IMG/VR virus record: IMGVR_UViG_3300028592_000004
Location: 1 to 64,000 of that record
Reading direction: 5' to 3' (one strand)
DNA from: a virus
DNA: 64,000 nucleotides
Both the position numbers and the translations under genes were made by a program. The notes under the pieces are model-generated. The model saw only the letters and a program-made list of their open reading frames with translations, made no database searches and was not told the DNA's origin. Every line of letters starts with the position of its first letter. Position 1 is the stretch's first letter. This document shows positions 23,221 to 30,357 of the stretch, piece by piece.

Positions 23221-23691
23221 TCAGCCAGTGTGGTCCGGATGCGGGTAGGCCGCGATCGACTCCAGCTGCTGCGGCGTCGGCACAGGGCGGAATCGCCAGC
23301 CCCACGAGAAGCCCAGATCCATCGTTTCTGGGCTGGCCCGGGTCACGCGGATCCGCGGCAGGCAGGCCAGACCCACAAGGCCGCTCTTCTCGCCAGGGTC
23401 GCCGGCCAGTGTGAAGCGCTTGTAGATCTCACGCAGGGCGAGGTAAGTCTGATCCGGCTGACCGACAGCGGCCGACTGCGAGAGGTAGCCGTGCTGCAGA
23501 TCACTGGGTTCCCCGGTAATCGCCAGCACCTGCGGAGTGACCAGGTAGATGCGTGGGCAAGGCTCAATCGAGCTCGCCAGCAGGAAGTACAGCGCCGTCA
23601 GATCCTTGGATTGATCCAGGTCGACGCCGGCTGCGTTGCGATGGAGGCGAACAGCCTCCTTGTGGAGCATTTCGTACTGCTCATCCGTCAC
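23221..23691 (-). CDS. hypothetical protein
   Basis: 156 aa from a GTG with GAGGAG 6-8 nt upstream. N-terminal helices (VTDEQYEMLHKEAVRLHRNA), a middle with RIYLVTPQVLAITGEPSDLQ, and a C-terminal RIRVTRASPETMDLGFSWGW. A degenerate copy of the recurrent element (CCAATACCCGAGGAG on the minus strand) overlaps the ribosome site. Function unknown. Confidence 0.6.
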   Translation of the reverse strand: MTDEQYEMLHKEAVRLHRNAAGVDLDQSKDLTALYFLLASSIEPCPRIYLVTPQVLAITGEPSDLQHGYLSQSAAVGQPDQTYLALREIYKRFTLAGDPGEKSGLVGLACLPRIRVTRASPETMDLGFSWGWRFRPVPTPQQLESIAAYPHPDHTG

Positions 23692-23697
23692 GGGATT

Positions 23698-23717
23698 CTC
23701 CTCGGGTATTGGAGTTG
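23698..23717 (-). promoter_or_regulatory. degenerate recurrent element
   Basis: Minus strand CAACTCCAATACCCGAGGAG keeps the CCAATACCCG half of the 20-bp element but replaces the second arm by a Shine-Dalgarno. Lies just upstream of the GTG at 23691. Confidence 0.35.
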
Positions 23718-23728
23718 GTAAGTCGGAT

Positions 23729-23908
23729 CTACCAGTTTCCACCGGCAGTGCTGGCGTCGCCGAAGGAGCAGGGACCGCACATGCCCGTTGCAGGAAGCGT
23801 CGGCACACTTCCACAGACACTGCACGGTTTTGACCAGTCTGGCTTCGTCATCTCGGGCGAGAGGACTTCCGGCTCTGGCTCGTCATTAGCATTTTCAGTA
23901 TCAGACAC
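23729..23908 (-). CDS. 59-aa zinc-knuckle microprotein
   Basis: GTG start 3 nt after the previous stop. An acidic N-terminus (MSDTENANDEPEPEVLSPEM) leads to PCSVCGSVPTLPATGMCGPC, two CxxC pairs forming a probable zinc ribbon, and a Gly/Ser tail. It fits the gap exactly. Function unknown. Confidence 0.6.
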   Translation of the reverse strand: MSDTENANDEPEPEVLSPEMTKPDWSKPCSVCGSVPTLPATGMCGPCSFGDASTAGGNW

Positions 23909-23911
23909 TAC

Positions 23912-24700
23912 TCAGACCTCAGCTTCGAGAAACAGGGCGACGGCTGCCTCCTGCGCAGGCGTGATGCGCGGCACAAACCGACAGCACCAGCACATCGAAA
24001 ACTCGACTTCCAACTCATTGAACCGATTGGCCCACAGATGCGGCGTAGTCGTGAGGCTGACGAGGTCGCCATCGCCTGGATTCGTAAAAGTGAGGTAGCG
24101 AGCGTAGAGCTGGTCTACCGTCGATACGAATCGAGCAGCACTTCCGGCATCGAGCCCAATCGTAAACAGGAGCTGACCGAACTTGATGTCGGCGGGCGGG
24201 CCAAACATGGCGATAACTTCGGCACCAGCCAGTACGGTGTTCGGCTGCTCCGCCGCGCCGTGAAAGTAGAAGTACGCAGTTTGAACCCGCCGCTTTTCGC
24301 CGATCGGGAACGCCTTGACCTTGCCAAGGAGTTCCTCGGCGTCTGCGAGCGGCGTGAAAGTCGTATGACGGGATGCGTTTGACACGCCAAACTTGTCCTT
24401 TCTGTTGAGATCTCGGAGGAAGGCCTGAACGTGGTAGGCCCCGCTCTGAGCGCTAGCCGCAAAGGCATCGACCGGTAGACCGTAGATGTGCTGCCGCAGC
24501 CGCACAGCAACGAGACCCCGGCACTTTTCGATGAAGCTCTTCTGCAATGGGCCTTCGCTGTGCTGTCCGGCGCGGGCCAAAACGTCCTCCGCCAGGCCGG
24601 CGTCGAACATGGGGAGATCGCCTGCCATCTTACGGAGTTCGTAGTGCGGGCAGTTGCTGAAGATGTTTGGCAGCTTCGGTATGTCAGTTGGTCTTTTCAC
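23912..24700 (-). CDS. hypothetical protein with Cys-rich tail
   Basis: 262 aa. Contains FSNCPHYELRKMAGDLPMFD, a central TAYFYFHGAAEQPNTVLAGA and FGQLLFTIGLDAGSAARFVS, and near the end FSMCWCCRFVPRITPAQEAA. Mixed alpha/beta, no signal peptide. No family recognised. Confidence 0.6.
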   Translation of the reverse strand: MKRPTDIPKLPNIFSNCPHYELRKMAGDLPMFDAGLAEDVLARAGQHSEGPLQKSFIEKCRGLVAVRLRQHIYGLPVDAFAASAQSGAYHVQAFLRDLNRKDKFGVSNASRHTTFTPLADAEELLGKVKAFPIGEKRRVQTAYFYFHGAAEQPNTVLAGAEVIAMFGPPADIKFGQLLFTIGLDAGSAARFVSTVDQLYARYLTFTNPGDGDLVSLTTTPHLWANRFNELEVEFSMCWCCRFVPRITPAQEAAVALFLEAEV

Positions 24701-24709
24701 AGCGTCTTT

Positions 24710-24877
24710 TCAACTCCAGATACCGATGGCAAAGAGAGCGAAGAAGAACAGCAGCACCCACTCGTACCAGCTCCAGCCCCACCGCTCCCGGTCGCAGTGC
24801 AGGCAGACGTAGCGAAGCGGAACGGGAAAGCGAGCCGGGCAGTGCGGGTTGTTTCGGTTGCAGCGTTTGCAGTGCAT
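24710..24877 (-). CDS. 55-aa zinc-knuckle membrane protein
   Basis: MHCKRCNRNNPHCPARFPVP and CLHCDRERW give a four-cysteine zinc knuckle; the C-terminal WYEWVLLFFFALFAIGIWS is one membrane helix. The start is placed at the Met just before the first CxxC, with AGGAAA upstream. Likely a membrane-tethered zinc ribbon. Confidence 0.6.
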   Translation of the reverse strand: MHCKRCNRNNPHCPARFPVPLRYVCLHCDRERWGWSWYEWVLLFFFALFAIGIWS

Positions 24878-24890
24878 CAGGTTTCCTGGG

Positions 24891-25334
24891 TCAGTAGTCG
24901 CCGGCAACACGGTACGGGAAGACGTGCGACTTGACCGTCTTCAAGACATTCGGCTGCATCTCGATCCACTCGATGTGCCAGCGCCGCTCGGGCGCCGCAT
25001 CTGGATCGTCGGTGTGCTCCTCGAATTCCACGATCCGGATCGACTGAGTGGAGTTAGTGACCGATTTGATCACCTGCCGTCTGAGGTACGGATACGGCTC
25101 CTCGCCGGTGTCGCGCTGTGTTGTTCCGAAGATCGCACCGCGCAGAACCGGCAGAGCCCGTCCTAATTCCGCGTGATCCCACAGAGCTTTCAACGCTTTG
25201 TCGATATCCGCCGTCCCTCGACGCGACTGGCGAACTCCGACAGCCGCGACCAGCCAAGCCACAATCTCCAGACCCTTGGCCGCTTCTTCCATCCGTTGTC
25301 TATGCGCCGGGTTCGTTTCTTCGGTTGCGCTCAT
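24891..25334 (-). CDS. LWxxA-LPV paralogous family protein (member 2)
   Basis: 147 aa. IDKALKALWDHAELGRALPV then LRGAIFGTT, a beta-rich second half with QVIKSVTNSTQSIRIVEFEE, and a terminal VKSHVFPYRVAGDY. The neighbouring gene at 25331 matches at the same places (VVNSTKTLRMRQVE, VSAYAFPYKRL), so the two are a tandem duplicate. Function unknown. Confidence 0.65.
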   Translation of the reverse strand: MSATEETNPAHRQRMEEAAKGLEIVAWLVAAVGVRQSRRGTADIDKALKALWDHAELGRALPVLRGAIFGTTQRDTGEEPYPYLRRQVIKSVTNSTQSIRIVEFEEHTDDPDAAPERRWHIEWIEMQPNVLKTVKSHVFPYRVAGDY

Positions 25335-25843
25335 GATCCGGTGACTTCCTTTCTGAGACGCTTGTAAGGGAATGCGTAGGCGGACACGACACGCAGATCC
25401 TCGTCGCGATCGACCACGCTCTCAATCCGCCATTCTTTGTGCTTGAAGACCTGGCCCAGAATCACCGTCTCGACCTGCCGCATGCGAAGGGTCTTGGTCG
25501 AGTTCACCACGGAGGTATTGTCCGCGTACCAGAGGATCGGAGACTCCGTTTGGCCGGCCAGCAGGAGTTCTGGAATCTCGTAAACCCCGAAGATCGGCCC
25601 TATGAGCACAGGGAGTGCCAGCCCCTCAGAGGCGTGTTCCCAGAGCCGGTTCAGCCATTTGTCCACATCCGCATCCGCCCACGAGCTATTCAGCTGCTTG
25701 ACAAACAGGCCACCCAGCAAAGCTCTGACGTATCCCAGCGCAAGGCGGGCGTCCTCTGTTTCTTTGCTCGTCTGCTCGCTGGGCGCCGGTTTCCGCGGCT
25801 CCCGATCAAACGCGGAACCGGCACTTCCTGGTCCGTCACCCAT
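25331..25843 (-). CDS. LWxxA-LPV paralogous family protein (member 3)
   Basis: 170 aa. VDKWLNRLWEHASEGLALPV then LIGPIFGVY, followed by the shared beta-rich half. Its ATG follows a degenerate copy of the recurrent element that itself follows a terminator, so this gene must begin a new transcript or rely on read-through. Function unknown. Confidence 0.65.
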   Translation of the reverse strand: MGDGPGSAGSAFDREPRKPAPSEQTSKETEDARLALGYVRALLGGLFVKQLNSSWADADVDKWLNRLWEHASEGLALPVLIGPIFGVYEIPELLLAGQTESPILWYADNTSVVNSTKTLRMRQVETVILGQVFKHKEWRIESVVDRDEDLRVVSAYAFPYKRLRKEVTGS

Positions 25844-25849
25844 GTTCGT

Positions 25850-25869
25850 TGTCCTCGTGTATTGGAATC
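25850..25869 (-). promoter_or_regulatory. degenerate recurrent element after terminator
   Basis: Minus strand GATTCCAATACACGAGGACA matches the left half of the 20-bp element. It lies between the intrinsic terminator at 25885-25930 and the ATG at 25843. Transcription of this gene would have to start here, which is the best positional hint that the element is a promoter. Confidence 0.4.
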
Positions 25870-25882
25870 AGCCCTGGCCCGG

Positions 25883-25926
25883 AAAAGGTGAATGAGTGTC
25901 GGGGTTGCCTGACTCATTCACCCTCC
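25883..25926 (-). terminator. intrinsic terminator
   Basis: GGTGAATGAGT and ACTCATTCACC form a perfect 11-bp stem, extended by CAGG/CCGA pairing, with TTTTCC directly after the 3' arm on the minus strand. It ends the transcript from the gene at 25988. Confidence 0.75.
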
Positions 25927-25987
25927 CCGCGCCATTTTGCATCACTCTCCCACGCTCCGCCCAGAGGGGCGCAATCGCACGGGATGG

Positions 25988-26188
25988 TCAAATTCGGCGT
26001 TTCACACTACGCCAGCGAACAAGGGCCGCATCGTGCTCCCGTGACCAGAAGTAGGCAATAATCCACGCCAGCATCAGAAACCGTGTTTTGCACGTCTTCT
26101 GTGGATACGGGCAGATATCGCCGTACCACGTGTGTTTGCTCACCTCGTAGTACACATTCACTCCTTCCTGCGTTGTCTTCAGACGCAT
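25988..26188 (-). CDS. small protein with hydrophobic segment
   Basis: 66 aa. Basic N-terminus, VNVYYEVSKHTWYGDICPYP, then RFLMLAWIIAYFW, a short membrane-like helix, and a basic tail. The ATG overlaps the end of a 35-aa frame upstream. Last gene before a strong terminator. Function unknown. Confidence 0.55.
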   Translation of the reverse strand: MRLKTTQEGVNVYYEVSKHTWYGDICPYPQKTCKTRFLMLAWIIAYFWSREHDAALVRWRSVKRRI

Positions 26189-26286
26189 CCCTGGTTTCGC
26201 ATTTCTCTCTCAGGAGTTCTTTCGCCCGTAATCCGCCTGATCTCTCGTTGTTGGCGGGCTTCACGTTCCAATTCTCCCCACGTCAC
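26179..26286 (-). CDS. 35-aa charged microprotein
   Basis: GTG start 9 nt after GGAGG. The sequence MTWGELEREARQQREIRRIT then GERTPEREMRNQGCV is a highly charged helix. It overlaps the next ATG, suggesting coupling. It occupies an otherwise empty 110-bp gap. Function unknown. Confidence 0.45.
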   Translation of the reverse strand: MTWGELEREARQQREIRRITGERTPEREMRNQGCV

Positions 26287-26302
26287 TTCGCATCACCTCC
26301 TC

Positions 26303-26956
26303 TCACGGCCCCAGCAATCTCTCCAGGGCTTGTAGATCCGCAATCGCGTTCTGGCATTCCGTATCGTTCGAGTCTTCCTCCATGACCGCGTACTGCTCTG
26401 TTTCCAGCGCAGCAATCTCATCCTTGATCGTGTTCACTGCAGCATTCTTCTGCGCAATGAGGGCGTCAATGCGTGTCAGCTTCTCTTTTCGCACTTGGGC
26501 TCGGCTCGCAATCGTCTCCAATCGGGCGAGTTTCTCCGACAGGGACAGCTTTGGTGGCTCAGGCTCTGGGGTAGCTGCCTCCAGCGTCTCTGGTTCCTCG
26601 TTCGGTGGCAGAAGTTTGTCGTCGTACCGCTCGAAGTGCATGTGGATGTCTCGGGCGTCCCATTCCTTGAAGTCCCCGATGATCAGGGCTTCATAGATTC
26701 CGCCGTTGTCCATTCCATCCGGCCTGAGCAGGACAATGATGGCGTTTCGTTGGTACGGGCGCAGCCTCACTTCCCCTGGTGGGAGGCCCGACTTCACTCG
26801 CCGCGAGATCCGCACCGAATAAGAGCCTGGCGGAGCATCCCGCTCCTGGAGAAAGTCCAGAACCTGCTCCCGGTAGGGATTCCAGTTCTTCAGAATGAGG
26901 TTCCCGGTCTCGAACTTAGAGATCCGGTGCTGGCTTTGGGCCTTGGTGACGTTCAT
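26303..26956 (-). CDS. hypothetical coiled-coil protein
   Basis: 217 aa from MNVTKAQSQHRISKFETGNL behind GGGAGG. Beta-rich N-terminal domain (PGSYSVRISRRVKSGLPPGE, NAIIVLLRPDGM), then a long coiled coil from about residue 130 (LSEKLARLETIASRAQVRKE, NAAVNTIKDEIAALETEQYA). Could be an oligomeric structural or adaptor protein; not recognised. Confidence 0.6.
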   Translation of the reverse strand: MNVTKAQSQHRISKFETGNLILKNWNPYREQVLDFLQERDAPPGSYSVRISRRVKSGLPPGEVRLRPYQRNAIIVLLRPDGMDNGGIYEALIIGDFKEWDARDIHMHFERYDDKLLPPNEEPETLEAATPEPEPPKLSLSEKLARLETIASRAQVRKEKLTRIDALIAQKNAAVNTIKDEIAALETEQYAVMEEDSNDTECQNAIADLQALERLLGP

Positions 26957-26989
26957 AGAGCCTCCCGTGGGTAGAAGTGAGCATCCAAG

Positions 26990-27015
26990 GCCGGAGCTCT
27001 CTGGCAGGCTCCGGC
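26990..27015 (-). terminator. hairpin, possible weak terminator
   Basis: GCCGGAGC and GCTCCGGC form an 8-bp stem in the 76-bp gap between genes. No real T-run follows (CTTGGATG), so termination would be weak or factor-dependent. Confidence 0.35.
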
Positions 27016-27032
27016 GCGGGGCGCCCACTCCC

Positions 27033-27500
27033 TTACAGAAGGGCAGAAATGCTGCAGCTCTTCAGCCCAGTCGTGAGATCGGTCAGCTGCAGCCCCTTTG
27101 TGAGCGCTTTCGCCACGTCCTCGTATTCGTCGCGAGCGAAATCCTCGCCGAGACCAGGTCGGCCCGGCCTGCTCAGATGCGTCTCGAACACATTGTCGAA
27201 CAAGCGGATCCTGAACTCGTGTCCGTTGACCGGGTTGTAGATCCTCCTGTCCGTCAGGCGTTCAATCGTTGCTTCGACGCTGTCGGTCTCCAGGTCGCGG
27301 CGTGAAACCACACCCGCCTTGAGATCCTCCAACGAGATGTCTCTGCAGGCATTCCAGCACGCCACGAGGCGCTCAGCGTCCTGCGGATCCGACGCTGTGA
27401 AGATGACAGTCCCAGAGAAGTTCGCCGGGACCGCGTTCGTGTAGTCCTGGTCCTTCTGGAGTTTGGGATACACCATCAGGACCGTAATGGGGTCAGTCAT
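27033..27500 (-). CDS. WNAxRG-motif family protein (member 2)
   Basis: 155 aa. Starts MTDPITVLMVYPKLQKDQDY. The family motif is ERLVACWNACRDISLEDLKA near residue 44, following FTASDPQDA. The C-terminal half is mixed (HEFRIRLFDNVFETHLSRPG). In phages I recall this motif near the N-terminus of short unknown proteins. Function unknown. Confidence 0.6.
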   Translation of the reverse strand: MTDPITVLMVYPKLQKDQDYTNAVPANFSGTVIFTASDPQDAERLVACWNACRDISLEDLKAGVVSRRDLETDSVEATIERLTDRRIYNPVNGHEFRIRLFDNVFETHLSRPGRPGLGEDFARDEYEDVAKALTKGLQLTDLTTGLKSCSISALL

Positions 27501-27702
27501 CGGAACTCCCAGGGTTGATTTCGTGAGCCTGGTCCTCCGGATCGAGCTTCCTACTCATCACGCCCATGACGGTCGTGTACTCCTCATCCTTGGTGTCGCC
27601 GGCCAGGGCCTTCTGGATTGCCGCCTCAAGTGAGTCGGCTTCCACGGTGTAGTCGCACCCGTGCATCTCAGTTGTGATGACGGGAACACGATAGAGCGGC
27701 AA
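27493..27702 (-). CDS. 69-aa hypothetical protein
   Basis: TTG start 5 nt after AAGGAG: MPLYRVPVITTEMHGCDYTV, then EADSLEAAIQKALAGDTKDE. A strand-helix unit with an acidic tail. Without the TTG start the first strand would be lost. Overlaps the next gene by 8 bp. Function unknown. Confidence 0.5.
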   Translation of the reverse strand: MPLYRVPVITTEMHGCDYTVEADSLEAAIQKALAGDTKDEEYTTVMGVMSRKLDPEDQAHEINPGSSDD

Positions 27703-27713
27703 AGCGGCTCCTT

Positions 27714-27956
27714 TCAGGCTGGTGGAAGAAGTTCCTCGGGCTGGTAGCCATACTTGTTGAGAACGGCAGCCATATCGGCTGCCGTAAGAGACTGAGTCAC
27801 CATCCCATCGGACAGCGAGATCGACACATAGCGTTTCGACGGCGTTTCCAGACACTCCGTGCCTGCCACGTAGCCGATCAGCCAGCGTTCTTTCGTATCT
27901 GGCTTTCCATAGCGGCGCCCAGGCTTGATGTCGTCGGCTTGCCATTCAACTTTCAT
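27714..27956 (-). CDS. hypothetical protein
   Basis: 80 aa. MKVEWQADDIKPGRRYGKPD, ERWLIGYVAGTECLETPSKR, then a strand-helix end with MAAVLNKYGYQPEELLPPA. Compact beta-rich fold. Overlaps the upstream gene by 11 bp. Function unknown. Confidence 0.6.
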   Translation of the reverse strand: MKVEWQADDIKPGRRYGKPDTKERWLIGYVAGTECLETPSKRYVSISLSDGMVTQSLTAADMAAVLNKYGYQPEELLPPA

Positions 27957-28170
27957 TGGGCATCATCCATTCTGGGAAGGTGATGTTGATCCGGACGGGC
28001 ATCCAGTCCCCGTTCGGGTCGCTCGTCACCTCTACGTTGATCTCTGGCGGGCCGTACACCTCCTCAGCGACAGCCTTGAACGCCTGCAGGAACTTCGCGT
28101 GGGTCTCTGGTGTCAGAGGCTTGCCAATGAAGCCCTGGAGGCGTTCGCGTAGCTGGTCCTTGTAGCTCAC
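27946..28170 (-). CDS. hypothetical protein
   Basis: 74 aa. Helical N-terminus (MSYKDQLRERLQGFIGKPLT, HAKFLQAFKAVAEEV), then a beta hairpin (INVEVTSDPNGDWMPVRINI). ATGA overlap with the Tat-like gene upstream. Function unknown. Confidence 0.6.
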   Translation of the reverse strand: MSYKDQLRERLQGFIGKPLTPETHAKFLQAFKAVAEEVYGPPEINVEVTSDPNGDWMPVRINITFPEWMMPNES

Positions 28171-28625
28171 GGGAGCTCGTCCGCGTAGACAGACTCGTAG
28201 TGCAAGCCGAGAGCATGTAGCTCACCGCCCAGAACCGAGCACCACATGTGGAAGAGATACTCCAGGGACAACGCGTTGTATCTCCGCAACAGTTCTCTAC
28301 AGGTTTCGGGATCGGGTTCCTGAAACCAGAGGCAGTGAGGCGCAATACGATCGCCAGAATGCAGAGCCAACGTGAGAGTCGGCCAGTTGCGCTGTGGGAA
28401 CGTAATGCGGATCCCTCGCAGGGCGTACTTCTGGCCAGTGAGGAACTCGTGAGCGGCGGTGATATCGACCAGACGCGGCATGTACTTCTGGCAGATGTAG
28501 TGCAGCTCCCTGAATACCTCGGCATGGCTGCGTCCGTAGACAGGTGCAGCCGCCGGCACCCTGCTGACGACAAAGGTCGACAGGGCCGTGGCAGCCATAG
28601 TTCGTAGAGCGTCGCGTCTGTTCAT
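28167..28625 (-). CDS. Tat-like signal protein
   Basis: 152 aa from MNRRDALRTMAATALSTFVV, a twin-arginine N-terminus with a hydrophobic run and an AAAP cleavage-like site. The mature part includes RELHYICQKYMPRLVDITAA and SLEYLFHMWCSVLGGELHAL. Export predicted from the signal only; the second residue after RR is D, not the usual F/L. Function unknown. Confidence 0.6.
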   Translation of the reverse strand: MNRRDALRTMAATALSTFVVSRVPAAAPVYGRSHAEVFRELHYICQKYMPRLVDITAAHEFLTGQKYALRGIRITFPQRNWPTLTLALHSGDRIAPHCLWFQEPDPETCRELLRRYNALSLEYLFHMWCSVLGGELHALGLHYESVYADELP

Positions 28626-28858
28626 GGCGTTTCGTTCTCGTGGGCGCTGACATCGAAATCTTCCAGATTCCGTATCGGCACAGTTTCGTGAAACCAATCC
28701 AGAGCATCATCCTCTGTTTCGTCGCGGCCGGCGGGGACCTCGTAGTCCCGATAGGACAGCTTTCCGTCGAGGCCGGCTGGCAGGTCCACACGATCGTCAG
28801 CGTCGAGCTTTTGCGTCGGCACCAGCTGCGTGCATCGCACAATGTAACCGAGGCTCAT
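28622..28858 (-). CDS. hypothetical acidic protein
   Basis: 78 aa. MSLGYIVRCTQLVPTQKLDA, then Asp/Glu-rich sequence (YEVPAGRDETEDDALDWFHE) to the end. ATGA overlaps at both ends. Function unknown. Confidence 0.6.
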   Translation of the reverse strand: MSLGYIVRCTQLVPTQKLDADDRVDLPAGLDGKLSYRDYEVPAGRDETEDDALDWFHETVPIRNLEDFDVSAHENETP

Positions 28859-29064
28859 GGCGACTTCCTCCGATACAGGTCAGTCAGCTGCAGGCGGCGA
28901 TTCTTCCACCAGCCCTGCATATCGTAGTTCCTCTGTCGCTGGTGGAACTCCTCGTGCTGCATTACCGCTAGGGCTGCAGTCGCAAGGGCGTCTCGGGAGA
29001 GACGAAAGTCCTCGGGGAAGAGGTGTGTCAGAACCATGCTTTGAAAGGGGTGGGTCAGAACCAT
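28855..29064 (-). CDS. hypothetical protein with duplicated start
   Basis: Up to 69 aa. A 27-bp tandem duplication gives two in-frame starts, MVLTHPFQS and MVLTHLFPED. Either ATG (29064 or 29037) can begin the gene; the second gives 60 aa. The rest is a single helical/basic unit (EEFHQRQRNYDMQGWWKNRR). Function unknown. Confidence 0.55.
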   Translation of the reverse strand: MVLTHPFQSMVLTHLFPEDFRLSRDALATAALAVMQHEEFHQRQRNYDMQGWWKNRRLQLTDLYRRKSP

Positions 29065-29077
29065 GCTTTGAAAGGGG
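29027..29077 (-). repeat. 27-bp tandem duplication at a stop/start junction
   Basis: Two 24-bp identical blocks (29027-29050 and 29054-29077), unit 27 bp, carry the end of the 29055 gene and the start of the 28855 gene. Only one base (t/g) differs in the flanking linker, so the duplication is recent or maintained. Confidence 0.85.
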
Positions 29078-29426
29078 CCAGGATGCGACGTAGAGACTTG
29101 GTAGCGCTGTACTCCTCGCCAGTCTCATCGTTCCTGTCCTCGCCAGTATCCTGCAAATCCAGCAGCTGAGCACGGGCCGCGTTGACCACCTTCTTGAGTG
29201 CACCAGTCTTGAGCTGGACTGTCGAAATCCCGCGGCAGGCGTTCCAGCAAGCAATCAAGCGTTCGGTTGTGATCTGCTCAGTGGCGTCGCTGAATTCCGT
29301 ACCTGAGCATTTGGCGATGATCGAGTTTGTTGCGTCTCGCCAGATCGTCGCCTTTGGGCCACTCGACAGCTTTTCGAGTGAAAGATCAATCGGTCCAGAT
29401 GACGTTTTCTTCTTCGCCACACTCAC
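29055..29426 (-). CDS. WNAxRG-motif family protein (member 3)
   Basis: 123 aa. Basic start (MSVAKKKTSSGPIDLSLEKL), the motif ERLIACWNACRGISTVQLKT near residue 55, then a helix and an acidic stretch. Closest to the member at 27033, with which it shares the Cys spacing. Its last codons lie in the tandem duplication. Function unknown. Confidence 0.6.
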   Translation of the reverse strand: MSVAKKKTSSGPIDLSLEKLSSGPKATIWRDATNSIIAKCSGTEFSDATEQITTERLIACWNACRGISTVQLKTGALKKVVNAARAQLLDLQDTGEDRNDETGEEYSATKSLRRILAPFKAWF

Positions 29427-29959
29427 CTCCGCTCTTTGAATTCCTTGTGGGCCTTAGCGGTCGCCTCGATCAGCGAGGCCCGCTTTCCTACAGCGTCAGC
29501 CCGCTCCAAGTAGGCCTCACACTGGATCTTGGTCTCGGAGTGATCATCCCCAGGCTTCGTCAGGCCGAGTTTCTCTGCCATCCTGTGGCGGGTCACCCAA
29601 GGCAACTCGAAGAGCTGGAACACAAACGTCCGCAACTCTTCTACGGTGAACTCCTTCTCCGGCGGCTTGCCGAAGGTTTCGGTCAGAAGGGCCTCAGCCG
29701 CCTCCACCTCTTCCTTCGTCACCTTCCCTGGATGAACAGGACAGCCATAGACGTAGATGAACTCGCCAGGCCGCTCGCGATAGCCGCGGCCGTAGCAGTT
29801 GTCGATCGCAGGGCACTGGCAGCCAGCCGCGATCGCTTCTTTGGTCCCAGGGTTGGGCGCCAGCTGCTCCTGGTATTTATCGCCGCAGAGGCAGTCGTCT
29901 CCAGGAGCGTAGGGAGCGTCCTGAGTCGAGCCACAGCTGGGGCATTTGAGAAACGTCAT
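29423..29959 (-). CDS. Cys-rich zinc-ribbon protein
   Basis: 178 aa. CPSCGSTQDAPYAPGDDCLC, then AGCQCPAIDNCYGRGY and YGCPVHPG, giving about eight Cys plus His in the first 75 residues, enough for two zinc sites. The remainder is helical (VEAAEALLTETFGKPPEKEF). Could bind nucleic acid or a host protein; unknown. Confidence 0.65.
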   Translation of the reverse strand: MTFLKCPSCGSTQDAPYAPGDDCLCGDKYQEQLAPNPGTKEAIAAGCQCPAIDNCYGRGYRERPGEFIYVYGCPVHPGKVTKEEVEAAEALLTETFGKPPEKEFTVEELRTFVFQLFELPWVTRHRMAEKLGLTKPGDDHSETKIQCEAYLERADAVGKRASLIEATAKAHKEFKERR

Positions 29960-30357
29960 CAGGGATCCTGTCTGAGCAGCCCGTTCTCACGAGCCTTTTC
30001 CTCGTAGATTGCGTGCAGCTGATCGAGCATTTGTTTTGAGTCTGCACGGACCGGGCCTCGACGTATGCGCTCGGCCCGAAGAGCAAACAGATTCTGGTCG
30101 TAGACGACCTCTCGTCGGCGAGCTTCGACATAGTCTGGGCTGTTAGCGTGGCTGCCCACTGTGCCGAGCATGATCGTACGAATCCGGCTTGTTTTCACCA
30201 GGTCGTCGAAGATGTAGATGAGACGCTGCAGTTGTGCGTCCGACAGCTCAGCAAGCCGATAGGGCCTGATGTCTTTCTCGACAGCACCGGCAACAGGGAT
30301 GCTCGGCAGCACGAGGGCTGCCAGCGTGGTCTTGAGAAACTCTCTGCGGTCCATCAT
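29959..30357 (-). CDS. Tat-like signal protein
   Basis: 132 aa. MDRREFLKTTLAALVLPSIP matches the RRxFLK consensus best of the five Tat-like proteins here, with a cleavage-like VAGAV. The mature part is helical and basic (RREVVYDQNLFALRAERIRR). ATGA overlap with the upstream gene. Function unknown. Confidence 0.65.
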   Translation of the reverse strand: MMDRREFLKTTLAALVLPSIPVAGAVEKDIRPYRLAELSDAQLQRLIYIFDDLVKTSRIRTIMLGTVGSHANSPDYVEARRREVVYDQNLFALRAERIRRGPVRADSKQMLDQLHAIYEEKARENGLLRQDP

